Positions 33,335 through 42,665 of a stretch of DNA of 64,000 nucleotides are shown in pieces. How positions within the stretch are numbered: position 1 is the first letter of the stretch; every line of letters begins with the position of its first letter. The stretch lies in assembly GCA_945865565.1 (NCBI GenBank), contig CAMBEK010000007.1:1-64000 (forward strand), read 5' to 3'. The DNA comes from Pseudobacteriovorax antillogorgiicola. GTDB taxonomy: Bacteria > Bdellovibrionota_B > Oligoflexia > Oligoflexales > RGVZ01. Both the position numbers and the translations under genes were made by a program. Below the pieces are notes generated by a model. The model ran no database searches. It saw only the letters and a program-made list of their open reading frames with translations, and was not told the DNA's origin.

Positions 33335-34717
33335 TCAGTGTCCCTTCACAGATCCGGCATGGCCCCGGCTGAGCGGCTTCGGCATGATCAACTTGATCTC
33401 CGAAAGCGAAATGATTGGGAAGAATTTACAGAACAGCAGGAAGAACACAAAAAACAGGCCAAAACTGCCGATCGTGATTACGATTTCCCACAGGCCCGGC
33501 TCAAAGTGCCCCCAAGAGCCCGGCAGAAAGTCTTCGACCAAACCAGAAACGATGATGTTATATCGCTCAAACCACATCCCCACGTTGACCAGGATGCAAA
33601 TCACAAACGACACGGGAATATTGTTACGGATGCGCTTCGACCACCAGGCCAGCGGGAAGATGCAGTTACAGAACACCATGGTCCAGAAGTAGAAGGAATA
33701 CGGTCCGACCGCTCGCTTCTCAAACAAGGCCCATTCATAGGTGTTTCCGCTGTACCAGGCGACGAAAAATTCGATGCCATACGCGTAGAAAACGATCGTC
33801 GACGTCAAAAGTGTCAGCTTGATGCAGGCTTCGAGATGCTCGGGAAGGATGAACTTCTCGAGGCGGAACATCTTCCGCACAGGAATCAAAAGTGTGTAGA
33901 CCATCGCACATCCGGAAAGGATCGCCCCGGCAACGAAGTACGGTGGAAAGATTGTCGTGTGCCAGCCTGGCTGCAGAGACATGGCAAAGTCCCATGACAC
34001 GACGGAGTGCACGGAGAGAACGAGGGGCGTCGCCAATGCTGCTAGAAACCCGTATCCAGCCTCATAGTGGTACCACTGCTTTGCAGTCCCTCGCCATCCA
34101 AAGGACATGAAACCATAAACGAGCCGTTTGAAACCCTTGCTGCGGTCACGGATTGTTGCCAAATCAGGAACAAGTCCGATGTACCAGAATAAAAGAGAAA
34201 CGGTGAAATAGGTCGAAATCGCAAAAACGTCCCAAACTAAAGGCGAACGGAAGTTCACCCACATATTATTAGTGTTCGGCAGCGGCAGAGCCCAGTAGGC
34301 CCCAACCCACATCCGCCCCATGTGAATCAACGGGAAAACCCCGGCACACATGACGGCGAAGATGGTCATCGCCTCCGCACTGCGGTTCACCGTATTCCGC
34401 CATTTTGCACGAAACAAAAACAAAATCGCAGAGATCAGAGTACCGGCGTGTCCAATACCAACCCAAAAGACGAAGTTGGTGATGTCAACTGCCCAAAACA
34501 AAGGCGGAGCAAAATTCCACACACCGAGGCCAAGGATCGTGTGAGCCGCCACAAACCCGATTGCGACTAGCAATACCGTCGCTGCAACAGCAAACGCGAC
34601 ATAGAAAGATGGATGAGGATTTCGCAGGTTTACCAGGATTTCGTCATTCACATCCGAAATCGTCTTTTCCCACTTAACCGTGTTGCTGTATTTCGATGCG
34701 TCAATCATTTCTGCCAT
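33335..34717 (-). CDS. actC: Alternative Complex III subunit ActC (NrfD-like quinol-oxidising membrane subunit)
   Basis: This is a 460-residue polytopic protein of the NrfD/PsrC family with about ten helices. FWVGIGHAGTLISAILFLFRAKWRNTVNRSAEAMTIFAV and GRMWVGAYWALPLPNTNNMWVNFRSPLVWDVFAISTYF match the conserved quinone-site regions of ActC. It takes electrons from quinol and hands them to the iron-sulfur domain of ActB. ATG has GGAG 8 bases upstream. It is third in actABCDEF. Confidence 0.92.
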   Translation of the reverse strand: MAEMIDASKYSNTVKWEKTISDVNDEILVNLRNPHPSFYVAFAVAATVLLVAIGFVAAHTILGLGVWNFAPPLFWAVDITNFVFWVGIGHAGTLISAILFLFRAKWRNTVNRSAEAMTIFAVMCAGVFPLIHMGRMWVGAYWALPLPNTNNMWVNFRSPLVWDVFAISTYFTVSLLFWYIGLVPDLATIRDRSKGFKRLVYGFMSFGWRGTAKQWYHYEAGYGFLAALATPLVLSVHSVVSWDFAMSLQPGWHTTIFPPYFVAGAILSGCAMVYTLLIPVRKMFRLEKFILPEHLEACIKLTLLTSTIVFYAYGIEFFVAWYSGNTYEWALFEKRAVGPYSFYFWTMVFCNCIFPLAWWSKRIRNNIPVSFVICILVNVGMWFERYNIIVSGLVEDFLPGSWGHFEPGLWEIVITIGSFGLFFVFFLLFCKFFPIISLSEIKLIMPKPLSRGHAGSVKGH

Positions 34718-34756
34718 GAGTGCTCTCCGTCAGGTTCCCAGGAATCCGGTATCGAC

Positions 34757-37700
34757 CTAGTGTCCCTTGTGTTCTTCCGACTTGCCTTGACTGTCCTGCT
34801 TCGCACCTGTGCCGTGGGCACCGTGACCCGAGTGCAGTGAATCCCCAAAACCCTCGCGATGGCTGACCTGGGAAACGTAGCTCACGTTCGGCAGGGTCTT
34901 TAATCCGTATTCCTTCATCTCAGGATCTCCACCGAGAGCCAGATAGGAACGGCCATCCGCGCGCAACTGCGCCACCCGGCTGTTCGGATCCTTGAGATTG
35001 CCAAAAACGATGGCGTCCGAAGGACAAACTTGCTCGCAAGCGGTCCTGATCTCACCATCCATGACCTTGCGGTCCTGGATTTTCGCCACATGCTTCGCAT
35101 CCCGAATCCGCTGGAAGCAGAAATTGCACTTCTCCATGACTCCCCGGGTACGAACCGTGACATCGGGATTCAGTGCGCGAAGGTTGCGATCCTGGAGGCG
35201 GTCGCCGATCATGTTCCAGCGATGCGTCCACCAGTTAAAGCGGCGCACCTTGTAGGGACAGGCGTTGGCGCAGTAGCGGGTGCCGATGCAGCGGTTGTAG
35301 GTCATCGAGTTGATGCCTTCCGGATCGTGCACCGTCGCAAATACCGGACAAACAGCCTCACATGGCGCATGCGAGCACTGCTGGCACATCATTGGCTGAA
35401 TCGAGACCTGAGGGTTGTTGGTGTCGCCTTCGAAGTAGCGATCCAAGCGTATCCAATGCATCTCGCGGCCGAGGTTGATTTGCTCACGCCCAACCTGCGG
35501 AATGTTGTTCTCTTGGGCGCAAGCAACCTGACAGGCTCCGCAGCCAGTGCACTTGGTCAAATCAACCGAGAGGCCCCAGCGGTAATCCACCGTGTTGTAC
35601 ATCGCGGGATAAAGATCTGGAACTTCATCGAGGTTATGACGCTTGTTCATTTTCTCTGCAGCCTGGGCAACACTCAGCTTTTTGACGATGTCGCGGCGAT
35701 TCGCAAGGTCGTTATGCTTCTGCATTGCGGCCAACTGAAAGATTTTGCCTGTCGTGGCAACCTTCACCGTCGCACCACTCGTGACCGGCATTCCAGTTGC
35801 TGAATCAGTGCCATTGGCAAAAAGTGCCAGAGGATTTACACCATTTCCGCCACTGATCTTGCTGATGTGTTTGGCGTGACCGTTGCCACGATGGATGATC
35901 ACAGCATCAGCGTGAAGGCCTGGCAAAGGATACAAGGCAGCCTGAACCGTCCCTGCCTCGCTCTCAACTTTCAGCATGTCATTCCGACGCAGGCCCATTT
36001 TCTTCGCAGTTTCTGGGTTCATTGCGACCCACGAATCCCACGTGATGGTCGTCATGGCATCGCCGACCTCTTGAAGGACTGGCTTGTTTGCGCCGCGGCC
36101 GTCGTTCAATCGGACATCAAGTGGAGCGAGAAGACGCAAGGTGCCAGCCGAAGGAAGCTTGTTCGCCTTGACAGCAACCGTCACGTCACGCAGCGAGTCG
36201 TTGCCGCGAGTCGCCAATCTGCCAACGAACCCCCGACGCAGCACTGCGCTGAAGAAGTTTTCAAAATCGCCCTTGGCATCAACCAAAGCCGCAACCGCTT
36301 TCCATCGTTCGCGGATGTAGGCGCGGTAATCGCTGTAAGGCATCGGCCGCTTCATGTGGGCCGCAATCCAAAGAAGAACGTCTTCGGTCTGGCGACTATC
36401 TGTGGTCGCCAACACCGTTGGCTGCCGCGCTGACCAGAAGCCAGCCGCCGGCTGTTCGTCGCCCCAAGACTCCAGAGAGTGATTTACCGGCAGGACATAC
36501 TTTGCCAGATCATCTGTTTCCATTGGTTGGGACTGCATCGATACCACAACAGGGATTTTCGCCACCGCCTCGGCAAAACCAAACGATGCCGGTAAGGTGA
36601 AGGCTGGGTTGGTGTCGATGATGATCAAAGCATCCAAACCGGCGGCTTCCTGGGCGAAACGCTTCAGATCGCCCGGCTTCACCGGTGAGACCATCCATCC
36701 ACGATCGAGCATCAGAGCGCTACCGTAGGCGCCAATAAGCTCGTTGACGACAATTGCGGCCACTTGAAGCGCCGTCCCTTGATCGTCAAAACTATGACTT
36801 CCACCAGCAAACACAACCGACTGGTTTTTAATCATGTCTGCTGCGAGGGTTTCAAACACAGCCTTGTCGACGCCCACCGCCTCATGACCGCCACCAAGAG
36901 TTGCGCTGTTCGCGGCAAGAATCTTCTTGGCGATGGCTTTTGCGTTGGCTGAACCTTTCGCGTCAGCACGATCCGTCAGTGCCTTCATCAGAAGCAGGAT
37001 CGTCACCAGTTCAGAGTTAGGCGCGATCACATGGCGTTCATCTGCACGCCCGCCCGTCATGGTCATAGCAGCTTCGAATTGCACGAGCCTGGCCATGCTA
37101 CCGGCCTTAATGTTGCGGGCATCACTGAAATTTTTCGCAAAGAATACGGGGGAAACCCCGACATCAAGGAAATCGGATCCGATTCCAACGATGGTTTTAG
37201 CCTGACGCAAATCCACCCGCGGGAGGGCTTCAAAACCGAAAGCCAAGCTGTGCGCTTGCGCGACGGCTGCGTAAAGGGCGTTGGATTCGTACGTATAAAG
37301 CCGGGACTCTGCACCACCGGTAGCCTTGAGCCACTCACGATAAAATTGGTGACGATGGCCTGTGGATCCATTGGTCAGTATGCCAACTTTTTTACCGGTA
37401 AAATCTTTTGCCAACATTTCGTAGGTGTCATCCCACGAGATGGAATCCGCGCGATTCCCGCGCTTGATCAGCGGCGATTTCCGACGCTCCGGGTGATAAA
37501 GGCCTTGAAGCGCAGCCTGACCCAAGGTGCATGTGCCGCCCTGGCTGATCGGATGCTCTGGATTGCCTTCGATTTTTACCGGGCGACCTTCCTTGGTTTT
37601 AACGACAAGACCGCAACCAGAAGCGCATTCGCCGCAGGTTGTTGCATAGTTGTTTGCCACGCTCGGAACAAAATCAACCGGCTGGTTTACGTAGGGAATC

Positions 37701-38011
37701 GCCTTCTCGGCTGGACGTCGCACACATGCGGCAGAACCCGCAACCGCAGTTGCGCTGAACAATTTCAAAAAATCACGGCGATCGAGATTCAATGACAGGG
37801 CTTTACGCGCCTCGTCCTTCTGCTCTTTCGCCGACGCGAGTGGTGCCAGCTCGGGCATCACTTCTTCAGTTTCCATATAAAGCGGGCCTGCCACCATTTT
37901 TTCGGCGGGGCGCTCGAATGGCTCGTCGACTGGTCCGAATACGACGGGGCCGCGCTCGTCCATTTCAACTTCTGAGCCTTGCTTACCGGATTCCAGGTTG
38001 TTGATCGTCAT
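34757..38011 (-). CDS. actB: Alternative Complex III subunit ActB (molybdopterin-oxidoreductase-like/iron-sulfur fusion)
   Basis: This is a 1084-residue fusion. A twin-arginine signal, DRRDFLKLFSATAVAGSAAC, also has a lipobox-like end. The N-terminal about 730 residues resemble molybdopterin oxidoreductases but, as in other ActB proteins, probably bind no molybdenum. The C-terminal part is a four-cluster ferredoxin domain: CTGCGACQVACAQENN, CQQCSHAPCEAVCP, CIGTRYCANACPYK and CNFCFQRI...ACEQVCP. These clusters wire quinol oxidation in ActC to the hemes of ActA and ActE. I chose ATG 38011 (AGGA upstream); the track's start lies inside actA. It depends on Tat export, and a tatA gene is just downstream of the operon. 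Confidence 0.93.
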   Translation of the reverse strand: MTINNLESGKQGSEVEMDERGPVVFGPVDEPFERPAEKMVAGPLYMETEEVMPELAPLASAKEQKDEARKALSLNLDRRDFLKLFSATAVAGSAACVRRPAEKAIPYVNQPVDFVPSVANNYATTCGECASGCGLVVKTKEGRPVKIEGNPEHPISQGGTCTLGQAALQGLYHPERRKSPLIKRGNRADSISWDDTYEMLAKDFTGKKVGILTNGSTGHRHQFYREWLKATGGAESRLYTYESNALYAAVAQAHSLAFGFEALPRVDLRQAKTIVGIGSDFLDVGVSPVFFAKNFSDARNIKAGSMARLVQFEAAMTMTGGRADERHVIAPNSELVTILLLMKALTDRADAKGSANAKAIAKKILAANSATLGGGHEAVGVDKAVFETLAADMIKNQSVVFAGGSHSFDDQGTALQVAAIVVNELIGAYGSALMLDRGWMVSPVKPGDLKRFAQEAAGLDALIIIDTNPAFTLPASFGFAEAVAKIPVVVSMQSQPMETDDLAKYVLPVNHSLESWGDEQPAAGFWSARQPTVLATTDSRQTEDVLLWIAAHMKRPMPYSDYRAYIRERWKAVAALVDAKGDFENFFSAVLRRGFVGRLATRGNDSLRDVTVAVKANKLPSAGTLRLLAPLDVRLNDGRGANKPVLQEVGDAMTTITWDSWVAMNPETAKKMGLRRNDMLKVESEAGTVQAALYPLPGLHADAVIIHRGNGHAKHISKISGGNGVNPLALFANGTDSATGMPVTSGATVKVATTGKIFQLAAMQKHNDLANRRDIVKKLSVAQAAEKMNKRHNLDEVPDLYPAMYNTVDYRWGLSVDLTKCTGCGACQVACAQENNIPQVGREQINLGREMHWIRLDRYFEGDTNNPQVSIQPMMCQQCSHAPCEAVCPVFATVHDPEGINSMTYNRCIGTRYCANACPYKVRRFNWWTHRWNMIGDRLQDRNLRALNPDVTVRTRGVMEKCNFCFQRIRDAKHVAKIQDRKVMDGEIRTACEQVCPSDAIVFGNLKDPNSRVAQLRADGRSYLALGGDPEMKEYGLKTLPNVSYVSQVSHREGFGDSLHSGHGAHGTGAKQDSQGKSEEHKGH

Positions 38012-38025
38012 TGGTGGTTCCTGTC

Positions 38026-38562
38026 TCAGTAGTGACACGTGATGCAATTGATGCTGGCGCCTTTTTCCTTGTGGCAGCCAATGCACCAACCCATCTGCAG
38101 GGGCGCGACTTGCTCAACCACGGCCATGTTTTGAACATTACCGTGGCAACTCTGACACTCGACCCCCGCCTTCACATGTGGCTTGTGGGAAAAATGGGCG
38201 TACTCAGGCAAATCGTGGACCTTGACCCATTCGATCGGCTCATTTTTGTTGTACTTCTCGGTAAGCCACTTGATCGGCTCTTTATCCGTTGCGACGACTT
38301 TGTGACAGCCCATACATGTATTCATTGGGGGAATGCCGGCAGAGGCCGCACGACGCGCTGAAGAATGGCAGTATTCGCAGGGAATCTCACGCTTGCCCGC
38401 GTGAAGCGAGTGACTAAATGGAATTGGCTGCGTTGGCTTGTAGCCAACGTCATCTACGGTGTCGCCTGGCGTCCACATCCACCATGCTCGGGCCTCAGTG
38501 GAACCCGTGGTTAAACCAACTGCGACAAGGAGAACAAAGAGAGAAACCAGTTTCCGGATCAA
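38026..38562 (-). CDS. actA: Alternative Complex III subunit ActA (pentaheme cytochrome c)
   Basis: This 178-residue cytochrome has five CxxCH heme sites: CEYCH, CMGCH, CQSCH, CIGCH and CITCH. The last is three residues from the end. A signal-anchor helix (LVSLFVLLVAVGLTTG) attaches it to the membrane. ActA forms the periplasmic multiheme cap of Alternative Complex III. The best start is TTG 38562, because GAGGAGG lies 6 bases upstream; the track's TTG at 38577 overlaps that site. It leads the actABCDEF operon, divergent from uvrB across 124 bp. Confidence 0.93.
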   Translation of the reverse strand: MIRKLVSLFVLLVAVGLTTGSTEARAWWMWTPGDTVDDVGYKPTQPIPFSHSLHAGKREIPCEYCHSSARRAASAGIPPMNTCMGCHKVVATDKEPIKWLTEKYNKNEPIEWVKVHDLPEYAHFSHKPHVKAGVECQSCHGNVQNMAVVEQVAPLQMGWCIGCHKEKGASINCITCHY

Positions 38563-38686
38563 CGCCAGCCTCCTCAATTTTGAAAAAGAGTCGGATTATT
38601 GTTAAGCATAAATGGGTGGATCGTCCAGCGATTTCAGATATATGCATGGTTTTCGTACTGCTTAAAAAAAAGGCAACTAACACTTC

Positions 38687-40762
38687 ATGACCCCAACGCC
38701 AGTGCCAAAAAACTCCATCTTCCAACTTGCCTCAAGGTATGTCCCGCAAGGGGATCAGCCCGAAGCCATCGATGGCATTTGCAAGGCACTTTCCGCCGGG
38801 GACAAGCATCATGTTCTGATGGGGGTTACGGGATCGGGCAAAACATTCAGTATGGCCAACGTGATTGCCCAATATAACCGGCCGACCCTCGTCATGGCAC
38901 CCAACAAGACCCTTGCGGCTCAACTTTTCAGCGAAATGCGGGAACTTTTTCCGCACAACGCCGTCGAATATTTCATCAGCTACTACGACTACTATCAGCC
39001 AGAAGCCTACGTTCCGAGCACAGACACCTACATCGCCAAGGATTCCGCAATCAACGAAGACATCGACAAGATGCGCCACAACGCCACGATGGCACTCTTT
39101 GAACGCCCCGACGTCATCATCGTGGCCAGTGTCAGCTGCATCTACGGTTTGGGTTCACCGGCCAGCTACGCGAAACTTGTCGTTGAATTGGCGACGGGCC
39201 AGAAAATAGGTCGCGACCAGCTGCTTCGCGCGCTGATAGATATTCAGTACACCCGCAACGATGCGAACTTCAGCCGAGGTAACTTCCGCGTCCGGGGCGA
39301 TGTCGTCGACATTCTGCCGGCAAACCAGCGCGACGAGGCCATTCGCGTTGAGTTTTTTGGACCTGAAATCGAGCGCATGGTGGTGATTGATTCTTTGACC
39401 GGAAAAACACTGCGCCGTGTCGATCACTTGTCGATCTATCCCAATAGCCATTATGTAACCGACCGGCGGGACACGCGCCAGATCGTCAAGGAAATCCTGA
39501 AGGACCTGGGCGATCGCTTGCGGGAATTCCGCGCCCTCGGGCAAATGGCCGAGTACCAACGCCTTGAGCAACGAACCATGCACGACATTGAAATGTTTGA
39601 ACACTTGGGCTTCTGCCCGGGAATTGAAAACTACACAAGATACTTGAACGGCAACCCGCCGGGGGCAGCGCCGCCAACCCTGCTGGATTATTTCCCCAAG
39701 GACTTTTTGACCATCATCGATGAAAGCCACATCACCGTCCCCCAACTCAACGGAATGTCCCGCGGCGACCGGGCCCGCAAGCAAGTCCTGGTCGACCATG
39801 GCTTTCGCTTGCCCTCTGCCCTGGACAATCGCCCCCTGAACTTCGAAGAGTTTCTCGCGCGCGTTCATCAAACGGTCTATGTCAGCGCCACACCCGCAGC
39901 ATTTGAAATGCAAGCCTCAGGGGGGCGCTACAGTGAACAAATCATCCGCCCGACCGGCCTGATTGATCCGCAAATCGAAGTGAAACCAGCCAAGGACCAG
40001 GTCGACACGCTGTTTGGAGAAATCAAAAAGACCGTTGCTGCTGGTGGCCGGATCCTGGTCACGACGCTCACAAAAAAAATGGCCGAGGATCTGACCCTCT
40101 TCTACGCCGAGGCCGGGATTAAAGTTCGGTACCTGCACGCTGACATCGAGAGTCTGCAAAGGGTTGAATTATTGCGGGACCTGAGGCGCGGAGACTACGA
40201 CGTTCTGATTGGCATCAACCTGCTGCGCGAGGGACTGGACCTGCCGGAAGTTCAGCTGGTCGCCGTCATGGACGCCGACAAGGAGGGCTTTTTGCGATCC
40301 CGCTCTTCACTGATCCAGATCGTTGGACGGGCGGCCCGAAATGTCGAAGGCCGAGTGATCTTTTTTGCAGACCGCATGACCAAATCCATCAATGAATGTA
40401 TGGACGAAACCAATCGCCGCCGCGAAAAACAAATCGCCTACAACAAAGAACACAACATCAGCCCCCAAACGATTATCAAGGCTATCCCGGAAGATTTGCG
40501 CGTTATTTATGGCCTGCAAAAAGAAGACCCACCCCTGGTTGGATCTGCCGCGAAACAAAAAATGAACGAGGTTCAATACAAGAACGTCCAGCAACTGGAA
40601 AAAGACATCACAAAAAAAACCAAGGAGATGCGCAAGGCGGCAGCAGATCTTGATTTTGAAAAGGCTGCTGGAATACGTGACGAAGTGGCCCATCTGCGGA
40701 ACCTTCTGCTGAAGGCAGGAGAAGAGGCCAACGCCATCGGCGCGCATGGAGGCGAAGCGTGA
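38687..40762 (+). CDS. uvrB: Excinuclease ABC subunit B
   Basis: This is a 691-residue UvrB, full length. It has Walker A GVTGSGKT (about 46-53), the beta-hairpin YYDYYQPEAYVP that probes the damaged strand, helicase motifs (DESHI, VSATPA, IGINLLREGLDLPE, QIVGRAARN) and a C-terminal UVR domain (LEKDITKKTKEMRKAAADLDFEKAA) that contacts UvrC. It unwinds at lesions delivered by UvrA and recruits UvrC. Translation is probably coupled to uvrC (GTGA overlap). The ribosome-binding site is weak. No LexA box was evident in the upstream 124 bp. Confidence 0.97.
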   Translation: MTPTPVPKNSIFQLASRYVPQGDQPEAIDGICKALSAGDKHHVLMGVTGSGKTFSMANVIAQYNRPTLVMAPNKTLAAQLFSEMRELFPHNAVEYFISYYDYYQPEAYVPSTDTYIAKDSAINEDIDKMRHNATMALFERPDVIIVASVSCIYGLGSPASYAKLVVELATGQKIGRDQLLRALIDIQYTRNDANFSRGNFRVRGDVVDILPANQRDEAIRVEFFGPEIERMVVIDSLTGKTLRRVDHLSIYPNSHYVTDRRDTRQIVKEILKDLGDRLREFRALGQMAEYQRLEQRTMHDIEMFEHLGFCPGIENYTRYLNGNPPGAAPPTLLDYFPKDFLTIIDESHITVPQLNGMSRGDRARKQVLVDHGFRLPSALDNRPLNFEEFLARVHQTVYVSATPAAFEMQASGGRYSEQIIRPTGLIDPQIEVKPAKDQVDTLFGEIKKTVAAGGRILVTTLTKKMAEDLTLFYAEAGIKVRYLHADIESLQRVELLRDLRRGDYDVLIGINLLREGLDLPEVQLVAVMDADKEGFLRSRSSLIQIVGRAARNVEGRVIFFADRMTKSINECMDETNRRREKQIAYNKEHNISPQTIIKAIPEDLRVIYGLQKEDPPLVGSAAKQKMNEVQYKNVQQLEKDITKKTKEMRKAAADLDFEKAAGIRDEVAHLRNLLLKAGEEANAIGAHGGEA

Positions 40763-42657
40763 GCGCAAGCAGGTTGATCCGGGATAAATTAAGCGCCTTG
40801 CCCCTCACCCCTGGTGTCTACCTCATGAAAGACACCCGCGGGACGATCATTTACGTCGGAAAAGCCAAAGCGCTGAAAAACCGGGTAGGCAGCTACTTCC
40901 AAAAGCAGCAGTTCAACATCAAGACGGCAGCCCTCGTCCGTGAAGTCATCGACTTCGAGGTCATCTTGACCCAAACCGAAGTTGAGGCACTTCTCCTTGA
41001 ACGCACCCTGATCAAACACCACAAGCCGAGATTCAACATCCTGCTTCGTGACGACAAGGAATTCCCATACCTGCGGGTTGGATTCAACGAAACCTGGCCA
41101 CGCATCGAAAAGGTCCGCCGGCGAAAGGATGATGGCGCGACCTATCTCGGACCTTTTGGCAGCGCAGGCAATTTGAAAATCATGCTGGCAACAATTTACC
41201 GGATTTTTCCTTTGATCCGTTGCACACGCCATGAATTCGCAAACGTAAAACGCCCCTGCAATTACTACCACATGAAACTTTGCCTTGGCCCGTGCACACT
41301 ACCCGTCGACCGCGAAATGTATGTCGCGACCGTGCGCGATGCCGTGGCTTTTCTTCAGGGGCGTAACCGGGATCTCGTGCGCGAGCTCAAGGACAAAATG
41401 ACTGCTGCCTCCGAAAATGAAAACTATGAACTTGCGGCGGGCTACCGCGATCAGTTGAAGGCCTTTGAAAAATTGACCGAGAAGCAGTCCGTCGTGGTCG
41501 GTGAAGACATCGATGCCGATGCGGTTGGGTTTTCAGTGAATGATCAGAACGCATCATTCCATGTCGTGGTCGTGCGCCAGGGCAAGGTCGTGGGGTCGGA
41601 TAGTTTTACCAGCCACAGCGCCGCCAACGGAACGGGAGAAGCCCTCACCGAATTCCTGCTGCAGTATTATGACGGCCGCGCCCTGCCGCCTGAAATCCTT
41701 TTGCCTCAGACTTGGGACGACGGCGAAGCGATTGCGGATTTACAGGCAGCCCTGAAACAGATTGGCGATGATCAGCATTCCGTGATTGGAAAGCCACTTC
41801 GAATGGTGACACCCCAACGGGGAGTCCGGCGAAATCTGGTCGAGATCGCGGAAAAAAATGCTTCATTCAATCTAGGCGAAGTTGTGGACGAGTCGCAAAA
41901 GCGCCAGACAGAACTCGAGATCCTCAAAGAGAAACTGAATCTTCCCGTTTTACCCGACCGGATGGAATGCATTGATATTTCAAACTTTCACGAGACGGCA
42001 ATCGTTGCCTCAAACGTTTGCTTCATTGGCGGGAAATCCGCAAAGGACCAGTACCGGCACTACACGATCGAAACCGTACAGGGCGCGCCCGACGACTTTG
42101 GCAGCATGCGTGAAGTTGTCAGACGCAGGCTTGAACGTGCCCGGAAGGATGGCGACACACCGGACCTTCTGGTGATCGACGGTGGACGGGGTCAACTTCA
42201 GGCTGCACTGGATTCGGCAAAGGAATTTCCTGATGTCCAATTGACCATTGTGAGCCTGGCCAAGAGTCGCATTGAAAAGAAAAGCAAAATGATTGGGCAA
42301 GTCATGACAACTGGCGTTCCGGAGCGCAGTTTTGAACGGGTCTTCCTGCGCCCGGACCAAGCACCAGTGCCTCTCGCGCCAGGAAGTCCAGAGTATCGTC
42401 TGATGACACGGCTGCGCGATGAAGCCCACAGGTTTGCCATCACCCATCACCGCAAAAAACGTGCAAAGGTGCTCCAAGGTTCAACCCTCGAAACGATTCC
42501 CGGGATCGGGACAAAAATGCGGCAAAAACTTCTGGTTGAATTTGGAGGCCTTGACGGATTGCGCCGCGCCACCCTGGAGCAATTGGAAAAGGTAAAGGGC
42601 TTGCGCAAGGAGTCCGCAGTTGCCCTGCACGCATCCCTCAAGCAAGAGGAAAAATGA
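40759..42657 (+). CDS. uvrC: Excinuclease ABC subunit C
   Basis: This is a 632-residue UvrC. It has an N-terminal GIY-YIG nuclease (PGVYLMKDTRGTIIYVGKAKALKNRV) for the 3' incision, and a UVR domain (LKDKMTAASENENYELAAGYRDQL) pairing with UvrB. The RNase-H-like endonuclease half (ECIDISNFHETAIVAS, LLVIDGGRGQLQAA) makes the 5' incision, and C-terminal helix-hairpin-helix motifs (ETIPGIGTKMRQKLLVEFGGL) follow. The GTG start overlaps the uvrB stop. The neighbouring uvrB-uvrC pair is a full incision module; uvrA is not in the window. It converges with hemW with 8 bp between stops. Confidence 0.97.
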   Translation: MSASRLIRDKLSALPLTPGVYLMKDTRGTIIYVGKAKALKNRVGSYFQKQQFNIKTAALVREVIDFEVILTQTEVEALLLERTLIKHHKPRFNILLRDDKEFPYLRVGFNETWPRIEKVRRRKDDGATYLGPFGSAGNLKIMLATIYRIFPLIRCTRHEFANVKRPCNYYHMKLCLGPCTLPVDREMYVATVRDAVAFLQGRNRDLVRELKDKMTAASENENYELAAGYRDQLKAFEKLTEKQSVVVGEDIDADAVGFSVNDQNASFHVVVVRQGKVVGSDSFTSHSAANGTGEALTEFLLQYYDGRALPPEILLPQTWDDGEAIADLQAALKQIGDDQHSVIGKPLRMVTPQRGVRRNLVEIAEKNASFNLGEVVDESQKRQTELEILKEKLNLPVLPDRMECIDISNFHETAIVASNVCFIGGKSAKDQYRHYTIETVQGAPDDFGSMREVVRRRLERARKDGDTPDLLVIDGGRGQLQAALDSAKEFPDVQLTIVSLAKSRIEKKSKMIGQVMTTGVPERSFERVFLRPDQAPVPLAPGSPEYRLMTRLRDEAHRFAITHHRKKRAKVLQGSTLETIPGIGTKMRQKLLVEFGGLDGLRRATLEQLEKVKGLRKESAVALHASLKQEEK

Positions 42658-42665
42658 GACGCGTT

